Shown here: piece by piece, positions 33,249 to 42,690 of the stretch
How the letters are laid out: the number at the start of each line of letters is the position of its first letter
Numbering within the stretch: position 1 is the stretch's first letter
Origin: Halomonas maura
Lineage (GTDB): Bacteria > Pseudomonadota > Gammaproteobacteria > Pseudomonadales > Halomonadaceae
Direction of reading: 5' to 3'
Length of the DNA: 64,000 nucleotides
Assembly (NCBI RefSeq): GCF_030409305.1
Contig: NZ_JAUFPQ010000023.1
Location: 280,680-344,679 of the forward strand
Translations under genes and position numbers: made by a program
The notes under the pieces: model-generated
Seen by the model: only the letters and a program-made list of their open reading frames with translations
Databases searched by the model: none
What the model was told of the DNA's origin: nothing

Positions 33249-34718
33249 TTAACCCGCGCGGTAGTTGGGGGCTTCCTTGGTGATCTGCACGTCGTGGACG
33301 TGGGACTCGTTGAAGCCCGCCCCGGTGATCTTCACGAACTCCGGCCGGGTGCGCATCTCCTCGACGTCGCGGCAGCCGGTATAGCCCATGGAGGCGCGCA
33401 GGCCGCCCATCAGCTGATGGACGATGGCGCCCATCACGCCCTTGTAGGGCACGCGGCCTTCGATGCCTTCCGGCACCAGCTTCTCGACGCCGGCGTTCTT
33501 GTCCTGGAAGTAGCGGTCGCTGGAGCCCTGGTTCTGGGCCATGGCGCCCATCGAGCCCATGCCGCGATAGGCCTTGTAGGTGCGGCCCTGGTAGAGCTCG
33601 ATCTCGCCCGGGGCCTCCTCGGTGCCGGCCAGCAGGCCGCCGACCATCACCGCGCTGGCGCCGGCCGCCACGGCCTTGGCCAGGTCGCCGGAGTAGCGGA
33701 TGCCGCCGTCGGCGATCAGCGGGATGTCGTAGGGCGCGAGCGCCTCGGCGACGTTGGAGACGGCGGTGATCTGCGGCACGCCGACGCCGGCCACCACGCG
33801 GGTGGTGCAGATGGAGCCGGGGCCGATGCCCACCTTGACGCCGTCGGCGCCCGCTTCCGCGAGGGCCTTGGCCGCCTCGGCGGTGGCGATGTTGCCGCCG
33901 ATCACCTGGATCTGCGGGAAGTGCTCCTTCACCCAGGCCACGCGGTCGATCACGCCCTTGGAGTGGCCATGGGCGGTGTCGACGATGATCGCATCGACGC
34001 CGGCCTCGGCCAGGGCGGCGATGCGGTCCGGGGTCTCCGGGCCGGTGCCCACGGCGGCGCCGGCCAGCAGGCGGCCGTCGGCGTCCTTGGCGGCGTGGGG
34101 GAAGGTGCGCGCCTTCTCGATGTCCTGGAAGGTGACCAGGCCACGCAGCTGGAACTCGTCGTCCACCACCAGCATCTTCTCGACGCGGTGCTCCTGCATC
34201 TTGCCCTTGATCACATCCAGCGGCGTGCCCACCGTCACGGTGACCAGCTTCTCGCGGGGCGTCATGATGTCGGCCACGCTGTCGCCGTGGTTCGGCTGGA
34301 AGCGCATGTCGCGCTCGGTCACCAGGCCCACCAGGGCCTCCCCTTCCACCACCGGGAAGCCCGAGAAGCCGTATTCCTTGGCCATCGCCAGCAGGTCGGC
34401 CAGCTTGGCCTTGGGCCCGACGGTGACCGGGTCCTTGACGATCACGCTCTCGTGCTTCTTGACCTTGCGCACCTCACCGGCCTGCTGCGCGATGGTCATG
34501 TTCTTGTGGATGATGCCGATGCCCCCCTCCTGCGCCATGGCGATGGCCAGGCGGGCTTCGGTGACGGTATCCATGGCGGCGGAGACGAGCGGAATGTTCA
34601 GGTAGAGGTCGCGGGTCAGGCGTGTCCGGAGGCTGACGTCCTTGGGCAGAACCTCGGAATAGCCGGGTACGAGTAATACGTCATCGAACGTAAGAGCTTC
34701 TTGGGCCATACGTAGCAT
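33249..34718 (-). CDS. guaB: IMP dehydrogenase
   Basis: A 489-residue enzyme that oxidises IMP to XMP with NAD, the first committed step to GMP. The catalytic loop [11 protein letters not shown] places the active Cys at 304. Two CBS domains (about 95-205) interrupt the barrel, and the C-terminal flap GMGSMGAM is present. The start [18 protein letters not shown] aligns with E. coli GuaB, so the ATG at 34716-34718 was chosen over one three codons later. First gene of the guaB-guaA pair. Confidence 0.98.
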   Translation of the reverse strand: MLRMAQEALTFDDVLLVPGYSEVLPKDVSLRTRLTRDLYLNIPLVSAAMDTVTEARLAIAMAQEGGIGIIHKNMTIAQQAGEVRKVKKHESVIVKDPVTVGPKAKLADLLAMAKEYGFSGFPVVEGEALVGLVTERDMRFQPNHGDSVADIMTPREKLVTVTVGTPLDVIKGKMQEHRVEKMLVVDDEFQLRGLVTFQDIEKARTFPHAAKDADGRLLAGAAVGTGPETPDRIAALAEAGVDAIIVDTAHGHSKGVIDRVAWVKEHFPQIQVIGGNIATAEAAKALAEAGADGVKVGIGPGSICTTRVVAGVGVPQITAVSNVAEALAPYDIPLIADGGIRYSGDLAKAVAAGASAVMVGGLLAGTEEAPGEIELYQGRTYKAYRGMGSMGAMAQNQGSSDRYFQDKNAGVEKLVPEGIEGRVPYKGVMGAIVHQLMGGLRASMGYTGCRDVEEMRTRPEFVKITGAGFNESHVHDVQITKEAPNYRAG

Positions 34719-34795
34719 AATCGGCAACACCCAGTGCGCTGGTGGGAGGGGGAGTGAAGTTAATCCACCATTATAACGCTCCCCCCGACCTCCCA

Positions 34796-35608
34796 TCAAC
34801 GCAACACCTGCTCCAGCGCGGCGACGATGGCCTCTGGGGCATCCTCCTGGATCAGGTGCCCGGCCTCGGCCACCGGCGTGAGGGTCGCGCCGGGCAACTT
34901 GGTCTGCAGCTCGCGTCCTCGGCCGATGGGCACCCAGCGGTCCCGCTCGCCCCACAGCAGCTGCACCGGGCACCGCACCCGGGCCAGCAGGGGCGCGATC
35001 TCATCGGTGTAGCGCTGGTCCATCTGGGCGATCTGGCGGTAGAACCCCGCCTGCCCCACCTCGCCCCGCCAGGGGGCGCAATAGGTCTCCAGGGCCTCCT
35101 CGGACAGCGGCCGCCAGGCGGCGTCCTGCAGGTAGGCGCGCAGCAACGCCTCGTGGAGATAGGCCGGCAGGCCGCGGAAGGCCTCCTCGTGGCGACGGAC
35201 ATGCTGGACGAAGGGCGAGCCCCAGGGCGACAGCACGACCGGGTCCACCAGGGTCAGGCGGCGATAGTCCAGGCCATCGAGCAAGTGGGCGCGCAACGCC
35301 GTGGTGCCCCCGAAGTCATGGGCCAGCACGTCCGGCGCCTCGAGCCGCCAGTGCGCGAACAGCGCCGCCAACAGGCGGTTCTGCACGCCCAGCGAGACGT
35401 CCTGCCCGGCCCGCTTCGCCGAGCGTCCGTAGCCCAGCAGGTCGAAGAGGTGGACCCGCCGTCGATGCCGGAGATGCGGTACCAGGTGCCGCCACACCCG
35501 CGACGAGAATGGCGTGCCATGGATCGCCACCAGCGGCGGGCCCTCGCCCACCACCTCGGTATGCACGAACTGCCCCTCGAACTGGAACCCCGAGCGTGAT
35601 GCCGCCAT
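34796..35608 (-). CDS. Alpha/beta hydrolase, Asp-nucleophile type
   Basis: A 270-residue alpha/beta hydrolase. The oxyanion motif HGTPF is near 30-34, the nucleophile elbow HDFGG near 95 carries Asp in place of Ser, and the catalytic His lies in EAGHLIQED near the C-terminus. An Asp nucleophile is characteristic of epoxide hydrolases and haloalkane dehalogenases, so a function of that kind is more likely than an esterase. An AAGGGGG site lies 7 nt before the chosen ATG at 35606-35608. Confidence 0.82.
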   Translation of the reverse strand: MAASRSGFQFEGQFVHTEVVGEGPPLVAIHGTPFSSRVWRHLVPHLRHRRRVHLFDLLGYGRSAKRAGQDVSLGVQNRLLAALFAHWRLEAPDVLAHDFGGTTALRAHLLDGLDYRRLTLVDPVVLSPWGSPFVQHVRRHEEAFRGLPAYLHEALLRAYLQDAAWRPLSEEALETYCAPWRGEVGQAGFYRQIAQMDQRYTDEIAPLLARVRCPVQLLWGERDRWVPIGRGRELQTKLPGATLTPVAEAGHLIQEDAPEAIVAALEQVLR

Positions 35609-35689
35609 CCGACTAACCCCCTTGATCAATTTCAGGCATTAGCCAGTAAAGACCCGGCAGGCTAACTTGTAAAGAGCACTTCATGCATT

Positions 35690-36292
35690 ATGCTGTCGAG
35701 ACATCTCCTCACCCGGCACCGCACGCTCATGGACCGACACCCCTGGACCGACCACGACTTCATCGCCGGCGATCCCTGCCTCGACTTCCTCAACACCGTC
35801 GGGGATAGCGGCAAGACGCGCACCCAGGAGCGGCTGGTGGATGCCCGGGCGCTGGACGACTGGGCCCTGGCCCGGGGCCTGATCTCCTCGCACGGGGCAC
35901 CGGCCAGTACCGCCCGGGAACTGGCGGCGGCGCTCGCCTTGCGCGAGCGCCTGCATGCCCTCTTCGCCTCGATCGCCCGGGGGGAGGCCGACGCCCTGGC
36001 CTGGGAGGCGGTACGCGGCGACCTGGCCGCGGCCCTCGCCGTCAGCCGGCTCGCCGCGCCGGACACGCTGGCGCTGGCCGCCCCGCGGCTGCCCGAGCGA
36101 CTCGCCCTCGCCGCCCTGTCACTGCTTCACGACGGCCGCCTCTCGCGGCTCAAGGAATGCGCTCGCTGCAGCTGGCTGTTCCTCGACCAGTCCAAGGCCC
36201 GTCGACGCCGCTGGTGCCGCACCGAGGTGTGTGGCAACCGGGCGCGGGTCGAGCGCCATTACCGCAGGCGTCACGGTGGCGCCGCGACGTGA
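35690..36292 (+). CDS. CGNR zinc-finger / ABATE-domain regulator
   Basis: A protein of up to 200 residues. The N-terminal ABATE region has the typical FIAGDPCLDFLNTV motif. The C-terminal zinc finger runs from CARCSWLFLDQSKARRRRWC to EVCGNRARVERHYRR, the CGNR signature. Members are predicted transcriptional regulators. The start is uncertain: an ATG at 35729 (MDRHPWTDHDF) begins closer to the conserved region. Confidence 0.85.
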   Translation: MLSRHLLTRHRTLMDRHPWTDHDFIAGDPCLDFLNTVGDSGKTRTQERLVDARALDDWALARGLISSHGAPASTARELAAALALRERLHALFASIARGEADALAWEAVRGDLAAALAVSRLAAPDTLALAAPRLPERLALAALSLLHDGRLSRLKECARCSWLFLDQSKARRRRWCRTEVCGNRARVERHYRRRHGGAAT

Positions 36293-36407
36293 CGCCTCAC
36301 CTCGGGCCGTGCCGAGACCGGGCGACCGGGGAGCGGAGCCGGCGTGACGAGGGGCGGGGCGCCGCGCGGCGTGGCGCCGACGACAACCATGGCGGCCCTC
36401 GCCGCGC

Positions 36408-37469
36408 TCAGTCGTCGCGGCGGAACTCGCGGCGCCAGCGGGCCAGGAAGGCCTCGCGGCGCTGGGGATCGACGAAGGCCAGCAGCGAGGCATTGAGCGG
36501 AATCGGGTAGAGCCGCTCGCCCACCTGGTCGCGCAGCCGCGCCGCCGTGTAGGGCCCGACGATATCCGGGCGCACGCTGAACAGCGGGGTCTCGCCGGCC
36601 AGCACCCGCTGGCCCTCGCGGCCGAGCAGGAAGTCGACGAAGGCCTCGGCGGCCTGGGGATGCGGCGCGTCGCGGTGGATGAACGCCATGCGCATCATCA
36701 CCAGCGAGTAGTCCTGGGGCACCTGCACGATCACCTCGGGGTGGTCCTGGGCCCAGACCATGGCGTAGGAGCCCAGCAGGTTGTAGCCGAGCCAGTAGCG
36801 GCCCTCGCTCAGCCCCTCGAGCATGGCCCGGGTGCTGCCCTCGAGGCGGGCGTCGACCCGGCCCATGCCGGCCACCAGGTCCCAGAAGCGCGGCGTGTAG
36901 CGGGCGTCCTGCTGGAACAGGGTGTAGCCGACGCCGCTCTCCAGCGGTGAGTAGGTGGTCACCCGCCCCGCCAGCCGCGCCGGCTCGGTGGTCAGCAAGC
37001 GGTGCAGGTCGGCGTGGGTCTGGGGCGGCACCATGTGCCGCGACAGGTCGAGCCGGTAGGCCATGACGATGGGCTCGAAGGTGAAGCCGAATACCTCGTC
37101 GCGCCACTTGGCCCAGGCCGGCCAGCGCCGCGCCGCCGGGGTGTCCAGGCGCCGCGCGTAGCCCTCGTTGACCCGGGCCATCTGCCAGGGCATCGCCGAG
37201 CTGATCACCACGTCCGGGGCCGGTTCGCCGGCGGCGACGCGGGCATCGACCTCCAGGGTCGAGCGGTCGCGGAAGTCCAGCTCGATCTCGGGATGGGCGG
37301 CGCGGAAGGCGGCCAGCAGCGGCGCCACCACCTCGCGGTCCAGCGCCGCCTCCACCACCAGCGGCGTCGTCTGGGCGCGGGCCGGGCCGCCCGGGACCAT
37401 CGCCAGCGCCAGCCCCAGGGCCACCAGCCCCGCCAGGCGGCGGGCGAGACAGGCTCGGGCGGCGATCAT
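36408..37469 (-). CDS. Periplasmic binding protein coupled to the TctDE-like two-component system
   Basis: A 353-residue periplasmic binding protein of the iron/polyamine-type family, with a signal peptide ending near residue 33 (GGPARAQ). It contains LDFRDRSTLEVDARVAAGEPAPDVVISSAMPWQMARVN and ESGVGYTLFQQ. It is the last gene of an operon whose first two genes encode a response regulator and a sensor kinase; its start overlaps the kinase stop by 4 bp. No permease or ATPase gene accompanies it. This suggests that it works as the ligand-sensing third component, though an orphan importer subunit is possible. Confidence 0.85.
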   Translation of the reverse strand: MIAARACLARRLAGLVALGLALAMVPGGPARAQTTPLVVEAALDREVVAPLLAAFRAAHPEIELDFRDRSTLEVDARVAAGEPAPDVVISSAMPWQMARVNEGYARRLDTPAARRWPAWAKWRDEVFGFTFEPIVMAYRLDLSRHMVPPQTHADLHRLLTTEPARLAGRVTTYSPLESGVGYTLFQQDARYTPRFWDLVAGMGRVDARLEGSTRAMLEGLSEGRYWLGYNLLGSYAMVWAQDHPEVIVQVPQDYSLVMMRMAFIHRDAPHPQAAEAFVDFLLGREGQRVLAGETPLFSVRPDIVGPYTAARLRDQVGERLYPIPLNASLLAFVDPQRREAFLARWRREFRRDD

Positions 37470-38869
37470 GGCGCGTCCCTCCCCTCGCACAGGGCCAGGT
37501 GCAGCGTCACCACCAGGCCATGGGGCTCGCGCCCGCCCAGCACCAGCCGCCCGCCGAGCCGCCGGGCGATCGAGTCGACGATCGCCAGCCCCAGCCCGGA
37601 GCCGTCGGTGTCCTGGCGCCCGCCGCGCTCGAAGGGCTGCATCAGCCGCTCGCGGGCCGCGGCGGGCACGCCCGGGCCGTCGTCCTCGACGAACAGCACC
37701 GCCGCATCGCCGTGGGCCGCCACGCCCAGGGTGATCACGCTGCCCGGCGGCGTGTAGCGCAGGGCGTTGTCGATCAGGTTGCCGAGCAGTTCGCGGATCG
37801 CCCAGCCCTCGGCGCGCACCCACAGCGGGCCGGCGGGCAGCTCGGCGAGGCCCAGGTCGTGGTGGCGCGCCACCTCGCGCCCGGCCCAGTCGAGCGCGGT
37901 CTCGCGCAGCACGGCGACGAGATCCACGGGGTCGACCTCGCCGGCCTCGCCGATATGGCGCAGGCGGGCCAGGCTCAGCAGCTGGCCGGCCAGGCGGCTG
38001 GTGCGCCCGGCCCCCTCGTGCACCGCCGTCAGGGCCGCCTGCCAGTCCGCCGGGTCCTCGCTCTGCAACGCCAGCTCGCTGGTGCTCTGCAGCCCGGCCA
38101 GCGGCGTCTTGAGCTGGTGGCTGGCGTCGGCGGTGAAGCGCAGCAGCGCCTCGCGGCTCTGGCGCTGGCGGGCGAACAGGTGGTCGAGGGTCTGGGCCAG
38201 CTCGCGCATCTCCTCGGGCACCCGGGCATCCAGCGGGCGCATGTCGTCGGCGTCGCGGTGGCGCAGCTGGCGGCGCAGCCGGCGCATCGGGCCCAGGGCC
38301 ACGCGCAGGGCCATGGCCATCAGCACCCCGGCCAGCAGCACCATGGCCAGGAAGCGGCTCAGGGTGCGCTCGAAGAGCTCGTCGGCCAGCGCCACCCGCC
38401 CGCCCCGGGTATGGCCCACCCAGACCTGCACCGGCTCCTGGGAGACCCAGCCCGCCGAGTCGTACTCGCGGCCGTAGAGCCGCCAGGCGGCGCCGTCGAG
38501 GCGGGCGGTGAGCGCCATGGGCGCGCTGGCTACCCGCTCGCGCCAGGCCGGCTCGATGACGAAGGGCAGGTTGGTGGACACCGCCTCGCCGTCGGCGTCG
38601 AGCACGGCGTAGAAGACCCGCTCCTGGTGCCGGGTGGCGAGGATCTGCAGCGCCGCCGCCGGCACCTCCACCAGCGGCTCGCCCTGCTGCCACTGCACGG
38701 CCTCGGCGATGGTCAGGGCGGCGGCCTCGAGCTGGCTGTCGAAGGCCCGCTCGGCGGCCCGGCGGGTGCTCATCCAGGCCTCGACCATCAGCAGCGCCCC
38801 CAGCCCGGTCACGGTGACCAGCAGCCACACCGCCAGGCGGCGCTTGAGCGAGCCGGTCACCTCGATCAC
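37466..38869 (-). CDS. tctE: Sensor histidine kinase, TctE-like
   Basis: A 467-residue membrane kinase. A first helix (about 10-30) and a second (about 165-185) bracket a periplasmic 2CSK-type sensor domain. HAMP (about 180-235) leads to the dimerisation and phosphoacceptor segment ADASHQLKTPLAG and an ATPase domain with NLIDNALRYTPPG and DDGPGVP. It matches kinases that control tricarboxylate transporters of the TctCBA class. The gene overlaps both its neighbours by 4 bp. The divergent tctCBA operon is the probable target. Confidence 0.88.
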   Translation of the reverse strand: MIEVTGSLKRRLAVWLLVTVTGLGALLMVEAWMSTRRAAERAFDSQLEAAALTIAEAVQWQQGEPLVEVPAAALQILATRHQERVFYAVLDADGEAVSTNLPFVIEPAWRERVASAPMALTARLDGAAWRLYGREYDSAGWVSQEPVQVWVGHTRGGRVALADELFERTLSRFLAMVLLAGVLMAMALRVALGPMRRLRRQLRHRDADDMRPLDARVPEEMRELAQTLDHLFARQRQSREALLRFTADASHQLKTPLAGLQSTSELALQSEDPADWQAALTAVHEGAGRTSRLAGQLLSLARLRHIGEAGEVDPVDLVAVLRETALDWAGREVARHHDLGLAELPAGPLWVRAEGWAIRELLGNLIDNALRYTPPGSVITLGVAAHGDAAVLFVEDDGPGVPAAARERLMQPFERGGRQDTDGSGLGLAIVDSIARRLGGRLVLGGREPHGLVVTLHLALCEGRDAP

Positions 38870-39534
38870 GCGGCGGCGTCCTCCAGCCGGTAGCCCAGCC
38901 CGCGGAAGGTGCGGATCTGCAGGCCCGTGCCCGACAGCCGCTTGCGCAGCCGGCTGACATAGACCTCCAGGGCATTGGAGCCCACCTCGTCGAAGCCGAA
39001 CAGGCGCCGCTCGAGGACCTCCCGCGGGGCGATGCTGCCGGCGTGCAGCAGCAGACCCTCGAGCAGCAGCAGCTCGCGGCGCGGCAGCGCCAGCGGGGTG
39101 TCGTCCAGGCTCGCGGTGCCCGTCGCCGGGTCGAAGGCCAGTCGCCCGTAGCGCAGGCGGTTGTCGCTGCGCTGCTGGCTGCGCCGCAGCAGGGCCCGCA
39201 CCCGGGCCTCCAGCTCGGCGAGTGAGAACGGCTTGGCCAGGTAGTCGTCGGCGCCGTGGTCGAGGCCGCTGACCCGGTCGTCGACGGCGTCCCGGGCGGT
39301 GAGGATCAGCACCGGGGTGGTGTCGCCGCGGTCGCGCAGCGCGGCCAGCAGCTCGAGGCCATCGCCATCGGGCAGCCCGAGGTCGAGCAGCACCAGGTCG
39401 AAGCGGTCGTGGCGCAGCGCGGCCGCGCCCTCGCCATGGGTGGTGAACACCTCGACGGTATTGCCCAGCGGGGACAGCGCCTGCTCCAGGGAGCGGGCGA
39501 TCAGCGCATCGTCCTCGATGACCAGCAGGCGCAT
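38866..39534 (-). CDS. tctD: OmpR-family response regulator, TctD-like
   Basis: A 222-residue regulator with a receiver domain (Asp51 in DLVLLDLGLPDG) and a C-terminal winged helix (about 125-220) with LRKRLSGTGLQIRTFRGLGYRLE. First gene of the regulator/kinase/binding-protein operon. It is divergent from tctC, and the intergenic region contains three TGACMGG half-sites that suit an OmpR-type dimer. Confidence 0.92.
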   Translation of the reverse strand: MRLLVIEDDALIARSLEQALSPLGNTVEVFTTHGEGAAALRHDRFDLVLLDLGLPDGDGLELLAALRDRGDTTPVLILTARDAVDDRVSGLDHGADDYLAKPFSLAELEARVRALLRRSQQRSDNRLRYGRLAFDPATGTASLDDTPLALPRRELLLLEGLLLHAGSIAPREVLERRLFGFDEVGSNALEVYVSRLRKRLSGTGLQIRTFRGLGYRLEDAAA

Positions 39535-39554
39535 ACGACCAATGTCTCAGGGAG

Positions 39555-39584
39555 TGACCGGGAAGGTGACAGGTTGATGACAGG
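39555..39584. promoter_or_regulatory. Tandem half-sites, probable TctD operator
   Basis: TGACCGG (39555-39561), TGACAGG (39567-39573) and TGACAGG (39578-39584) are direct repeats with 12- and 11-bp periods. An 11-bp period is the normal spacing for tandem binding of OmpR-family regulators. They lie between the divergent tctD and tctC genes. Confidence 0.65.
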
Positions 39585-39670
39585 TGGCGGCCCTAGCATC
39601 GCCCTGGCCATCACGCGATGGCGGGCGTGGCCCTTGCCCGCCCCACATAACAAGAGAACAGGAGTTCGTC

Positions 39671-40651
39671 ATGAAGATCAACACGGCCATCCGCCACGCC
39701 TCCGGCATCGCCCTGCTCGGCGGCGCCCTGTTCGCCGGCCAGGCCCAGGCCGCCGGCGACACCGAGTGCATCGCCCCCGCCAAGCCCGGCGGCGGCTACG
39801 ACCTGACCTGCCGCCTGGCGGCCAACGGCCTGCAGGAGACCGGGCGCATCGACGCGCCGATGATGGTGACCTACATGCCCGGCGGCATCGGCGCCGTGGC
39901 CTACAACCACGTCAACGGCGTGCGCAGCGACGACGAGAACCTGATCGTCGCCGCCAGCACCGGCGCGGCGGTCAACCTGGCGCTCGGCAAGTTCGGCCAG
40001 TACGACGCCGACGAGGTGCGCTGGCTGGGCGCCCTGGGCGTCGACTACGGCGCCATCGTGGTCAGCGCCGACGCCCCCTGGCAGACCCTCGACGAGCTGA
40101 TGGCCGACCTGAAGGACGCCCCCGGCGAGATCGCCTTCGGCGCCGGCGGCACGGTGGGCAGCCAGGACTGGATGAAGGCCGCGCTGACCGCCAAGGCCGG
40201 CGACATCGACCCGCGCCGGCTGCGCTACGTGGCCTTCGAGGGCGGCGGCGAGGCGCTGGCCGCGCTGCTCGGCGACCATATCCAGGTGTTCACCGGCGAC
40301 CTCTCCGAGCTCAAGTCCCAGCTGGAGAGCGGCAAGATCCGCGTGCTGGCCGCCCTCTCCGAGGAGCGCATGGGCGGGCCCTACGCCGAGATCCCCACCG
40401 CCGCCGAGCAGGGCTACGACGTCCAGTGGCCGATCTGGCGCGGCTACTACATGGGCCCGGCGGTCAGTGACGCGGCCTACGACGCCTGGGTGGAGCGCAT
40501 GCAGGCCCTCGCCGAGGACCCCGAGTTCGCCGAGCTGCGCGAGGCCCGCGGCCTGTTCGCCATGTCGCGCTTCGGTGACGACTTCGACGCCTACGTGAAG
40601 GATCAGGTCGCCGACTTCAAGTCACTGGCCGAAGAAGTGGGTCTGAAATGA
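39671..40651 (+). CDS. tctC: Tripartite tricarboxylate transporter binding protein, TctC/Bug family
   Basis: A 326-residue periplasmic binding protein with a signal peptide ending in QAQAAG (about 28). The Bug-family hallmark CIAPAKPGGGYDLTCR is near 33-48, and the second motif EIAFGAGGTVGSQDW is typical. It captures a carboxylate such as citrate for the TctB-TctA membrane complex. RBS AGGAG lies upstream, and the gene is separated from tctB by a 4-bp overlap (ATGA). Confidence 0.92.
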   Translation: MKINTAIRHASGIALLGGALFAGQAQAAGDTECIAPAKPGGGYDLTCRLAANGLQETGRIDAPMMVTYMPGGIGAVAYNHVNGVRSDDENLIVAASTGAAVNLALGKFGQYDADEVRWLGALGVDYGAIVVSADAPWQTLDELMADLKDAPGEIAFGAGGTVGSQDWMKAALTAKAGDIDPRRLRYVAFEGGGEALAALLGDHIQVFTGDLSELKSQLESGKIRVLAALSEERMGGPYAEIPTAAEQGYDVQWPIWRGYYMGPAVSDAAYDAWVERMQALAEDPEFAELREARGLFAMSRFGDDFDAYVKDQVADFKSLAEEVGLK

Positions 40652-41097
40652 GGATCGCCGCCGACCGACTGCTGGGGCTTGCCCTGATCGGTCTGGCGGC
40701 GTTCATCGCCGTCCAGTCCCTTCAACTGGAAGTCCCTTTCAGCTACGAGCCCGTGGGGCCGAAAGCCTTCCCGCTGGGACTGGCGGCCCTGCTCGCCGGC
40801 CTGGCACTGGTGCTGGTCTTCAAGCCCGGCGAGGACGGCCACTGGCCGCACCCCGCCCTGGCGCTGAGGCTGCTAGTGGTGCTCGGCCTGCTGCTGGCCT
40901 ATGCGCTGCTCTTCACTCGCCTGGGCTTCGTGCCGGCCTCCTTCCTGGTGGTGGCAACCCTGGCCCGGCTGTTCGACGCCAGCTGGCCCAAGGCACTGCT
41001 CACCGGTGCGCTGATGGCCACGGGCAGCTATTTCCTGTTCACCGAGGCGCTGGGCATCGCCCTGCCCACCGGCACCTGGCTGGCCGACGTCATCTAG
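40648..41097 (+). CDS. tctB: Tripartite tricarboxylate transporter small membrane subunit TctB
   Basis: A 149-residue protein with four predicted helices, typical in size for TctB (about 145-160). It starts in the overlap with tctC and ends 12 bp before tctA. It forms the small membrane subunit of the tricarboxylate importer. Confidence 0.92.
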   Translation: MRIAADRLLGLALIGLAAFIAVQSLQLEVPFSYEPVGPKAFPLGLAALLAGLALVLVFKPGEDGHWPHPALALRLLVVLGLLLAYALLFTRLGFVPASFLVVATLARLFDASWPKALLTGALMATGSYFLFTEALGIALPTGTWLADVI

Positions 41098-41109
41098 AGG
41101 AGCGCCACC

Positions 41110-42627
41110 ATGTTTGATTTCCTGATCGAGGGCTTCGGCGTCGCGCTGAGCCCGCTGAACCTGGGGCTGGCCTTCCTCGGCGCCCTGCTCGGCACGCTGT
41201 TCGGGGCGCTGCCGGGCATCGGGCCGATCAACGGCATCGCCATCCTGATGCCGCTGGCCTACACCCTGGGCCTGCCCGCCGAGTCGGCGCTGATCCTGCT
41301 GGCCGGCATCTATACCGGCGCCGAGTACGGCGGCCGGATGTCGAGCATCCTGCTCAACGTGCCCGGCGACGCCGGCGCGGTGATGACCACCCTGGACGGC
41401 CATCCGCTGGCCAAGAAGGGCCTGGCCGGCCCGGCGCTGGGCCTCTCCGCGGTGAGCTCGTTCGTCGGCGCCACCATCGCCATCCTCGGCCTGACGCTGT
41501 TCGCGCCGCTGCTCGCCGAGGTGGCGGTGATGTTCGGCCCCGCCGAGTTCTTCGCGCTGATGGTGTTCGCCTTCTCGTCGATGTCGGTGATGATGGGCAA
41601 GGACCCGATCAAGACCGCCATCGGCGCGGTGCTGGGCGTGCTGATCGCCACCGTGGGCGTCGACTCCGGCACCGGCGTGATGCGCTTCACCTTCGGCATG
41701 CCGGAGCTCTATGACGGCGTCGACTTCGTGGTGATGATCATCGGCCTGTTCGCGATCAGCGAGATCCTGCTGATGCTCGAGCACGCCCACCGTCGCGACG
41801 CCAACGACGAGATGCCGCCCCTGGGTCGCGTATTCGTCAGCCTCAAGGAAGTGATGTACTGCAAGGGCGCCATGGGCCGCTCGGGGCTGCTCGGCTTCAT
41901 CATCGGCGTGCTGCCGGGCACCGGCGCCTCGGTGGCCGGCGCGGTGTCCTACACCACCGAGAAGCGCCTCTCCGACAAGGAAGGCACCTTCGGCAAGGGC
42001 GACATGCGCGGCCTGGCGGCCCCGGAGGCGGCCAACAATGCCTCGGCGGCGGGCTCCTTCGTGCCGATGCTGACGCTGGGCATTCCCGGCTCCGGCACCA
42101 CCGCCGTGCTGCTCGGCGCGCTGATGCTCTACAACATCACCCCGGGTCCGATGATGTTCACCGAGCGCCCCGAGGTGGCCGGCGGGCTGATCGCCTCGCT
42201 GTATATCGGTAATATCGTGCTGCTGGCCTTGAACCTGCCGCTGGCCGGCGTGTTCGCCCGGGTGCTGACGATTCCGCGCTGGGTGCTGGTGCCGGCCATC
42301 GCCATCCTGGCCTTCGTCGGCGTCTACCAGCTGCACTCCGACCTGACCGCCATCTACCTGATGCTGATCATCGGCGTATTCGGCTACCTGCTGCGCAAGC
42401 TGGGCTTCTCGCTGGCCCCGGTGATCCTCGGCTACGTGCTGGGCGGGCTGATGGAGCAGAATCTGCGCCGGGCGCTGTCGATCAGCGGCGGCGACGTCGG
42501 CATCCTCTGGCAGTCCGGCATCTCGCTGGGGCTGTGGATTGCCGCCGCCGCGCTGCTGGTGCTGCCCTGGCTGCTGCCGAGACTGTTATCGCGCCGCACG
42601 CCGCGCGAGAATACCGGGCACCACTGA
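41110..42627 (+). CDS. tctA: Tripartite tricarboxylate transporter large membrane subunit TctA
   Basis: A 505-residue protein with about 12 helices, the size of Salmonella TctA. Conserved glycine-rich segments include [18 protein letters not shown] near 35 and [21 protein letters not shown] near 265. It uses the sodium or proton gradient to transport the carboxylate. RBS GAGGAG precedes the ATG by 6 nt. Confidence 0.94.
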   Translation: MFDFLIEGFGVALSPLNLGLAFLGALLGTLFGALPGIGPINGIAILMPLAYTLGLPAESALILLAGIYTGAEYGGRMSSILLNVPGDAGAVMTTLDGHPLAKKGLAGPALGLSAVSSFVGATIAILGLTLFAPLLAEVAVMFGPAEFFALMVFAFSSMSVMMGKDPIKTAIGAVLGVLIATVGVDSGTGVMRFTFGMPELYDGVDFVVMIIGLFAISEILLMLEHAHRRDANDEMPPLGRVFVSLKEVMYCKGAMGRSGLLGFIIGVLPGTGASVAGAVSYTTEKRLSDKEGTFGKGDMRGLAAPEAANNASAAGSFVPMLTLGIPGSGTTAVLLGALMLYNITPGPMMFTERPEVAGGLIASLYIGNIVLLALNLPLAGVFARVLTIPRWVLVPAIAILAFVGVYQLHSDLTAIYLMLIIGVFGYLLRKLGFSLAPVILGYVLGGLMEQNLRRALSISGGDVGILWQSGISLGLWIAAAALLVLPWLLPRLLSRRTPRENTGHH

Positions 42628-42690
42628 GCCCCTTCCCCGGGCCTGCCGCCTCTGCGCCGGCCCGGTCACCCGACAGGAGGTCACGACCGC

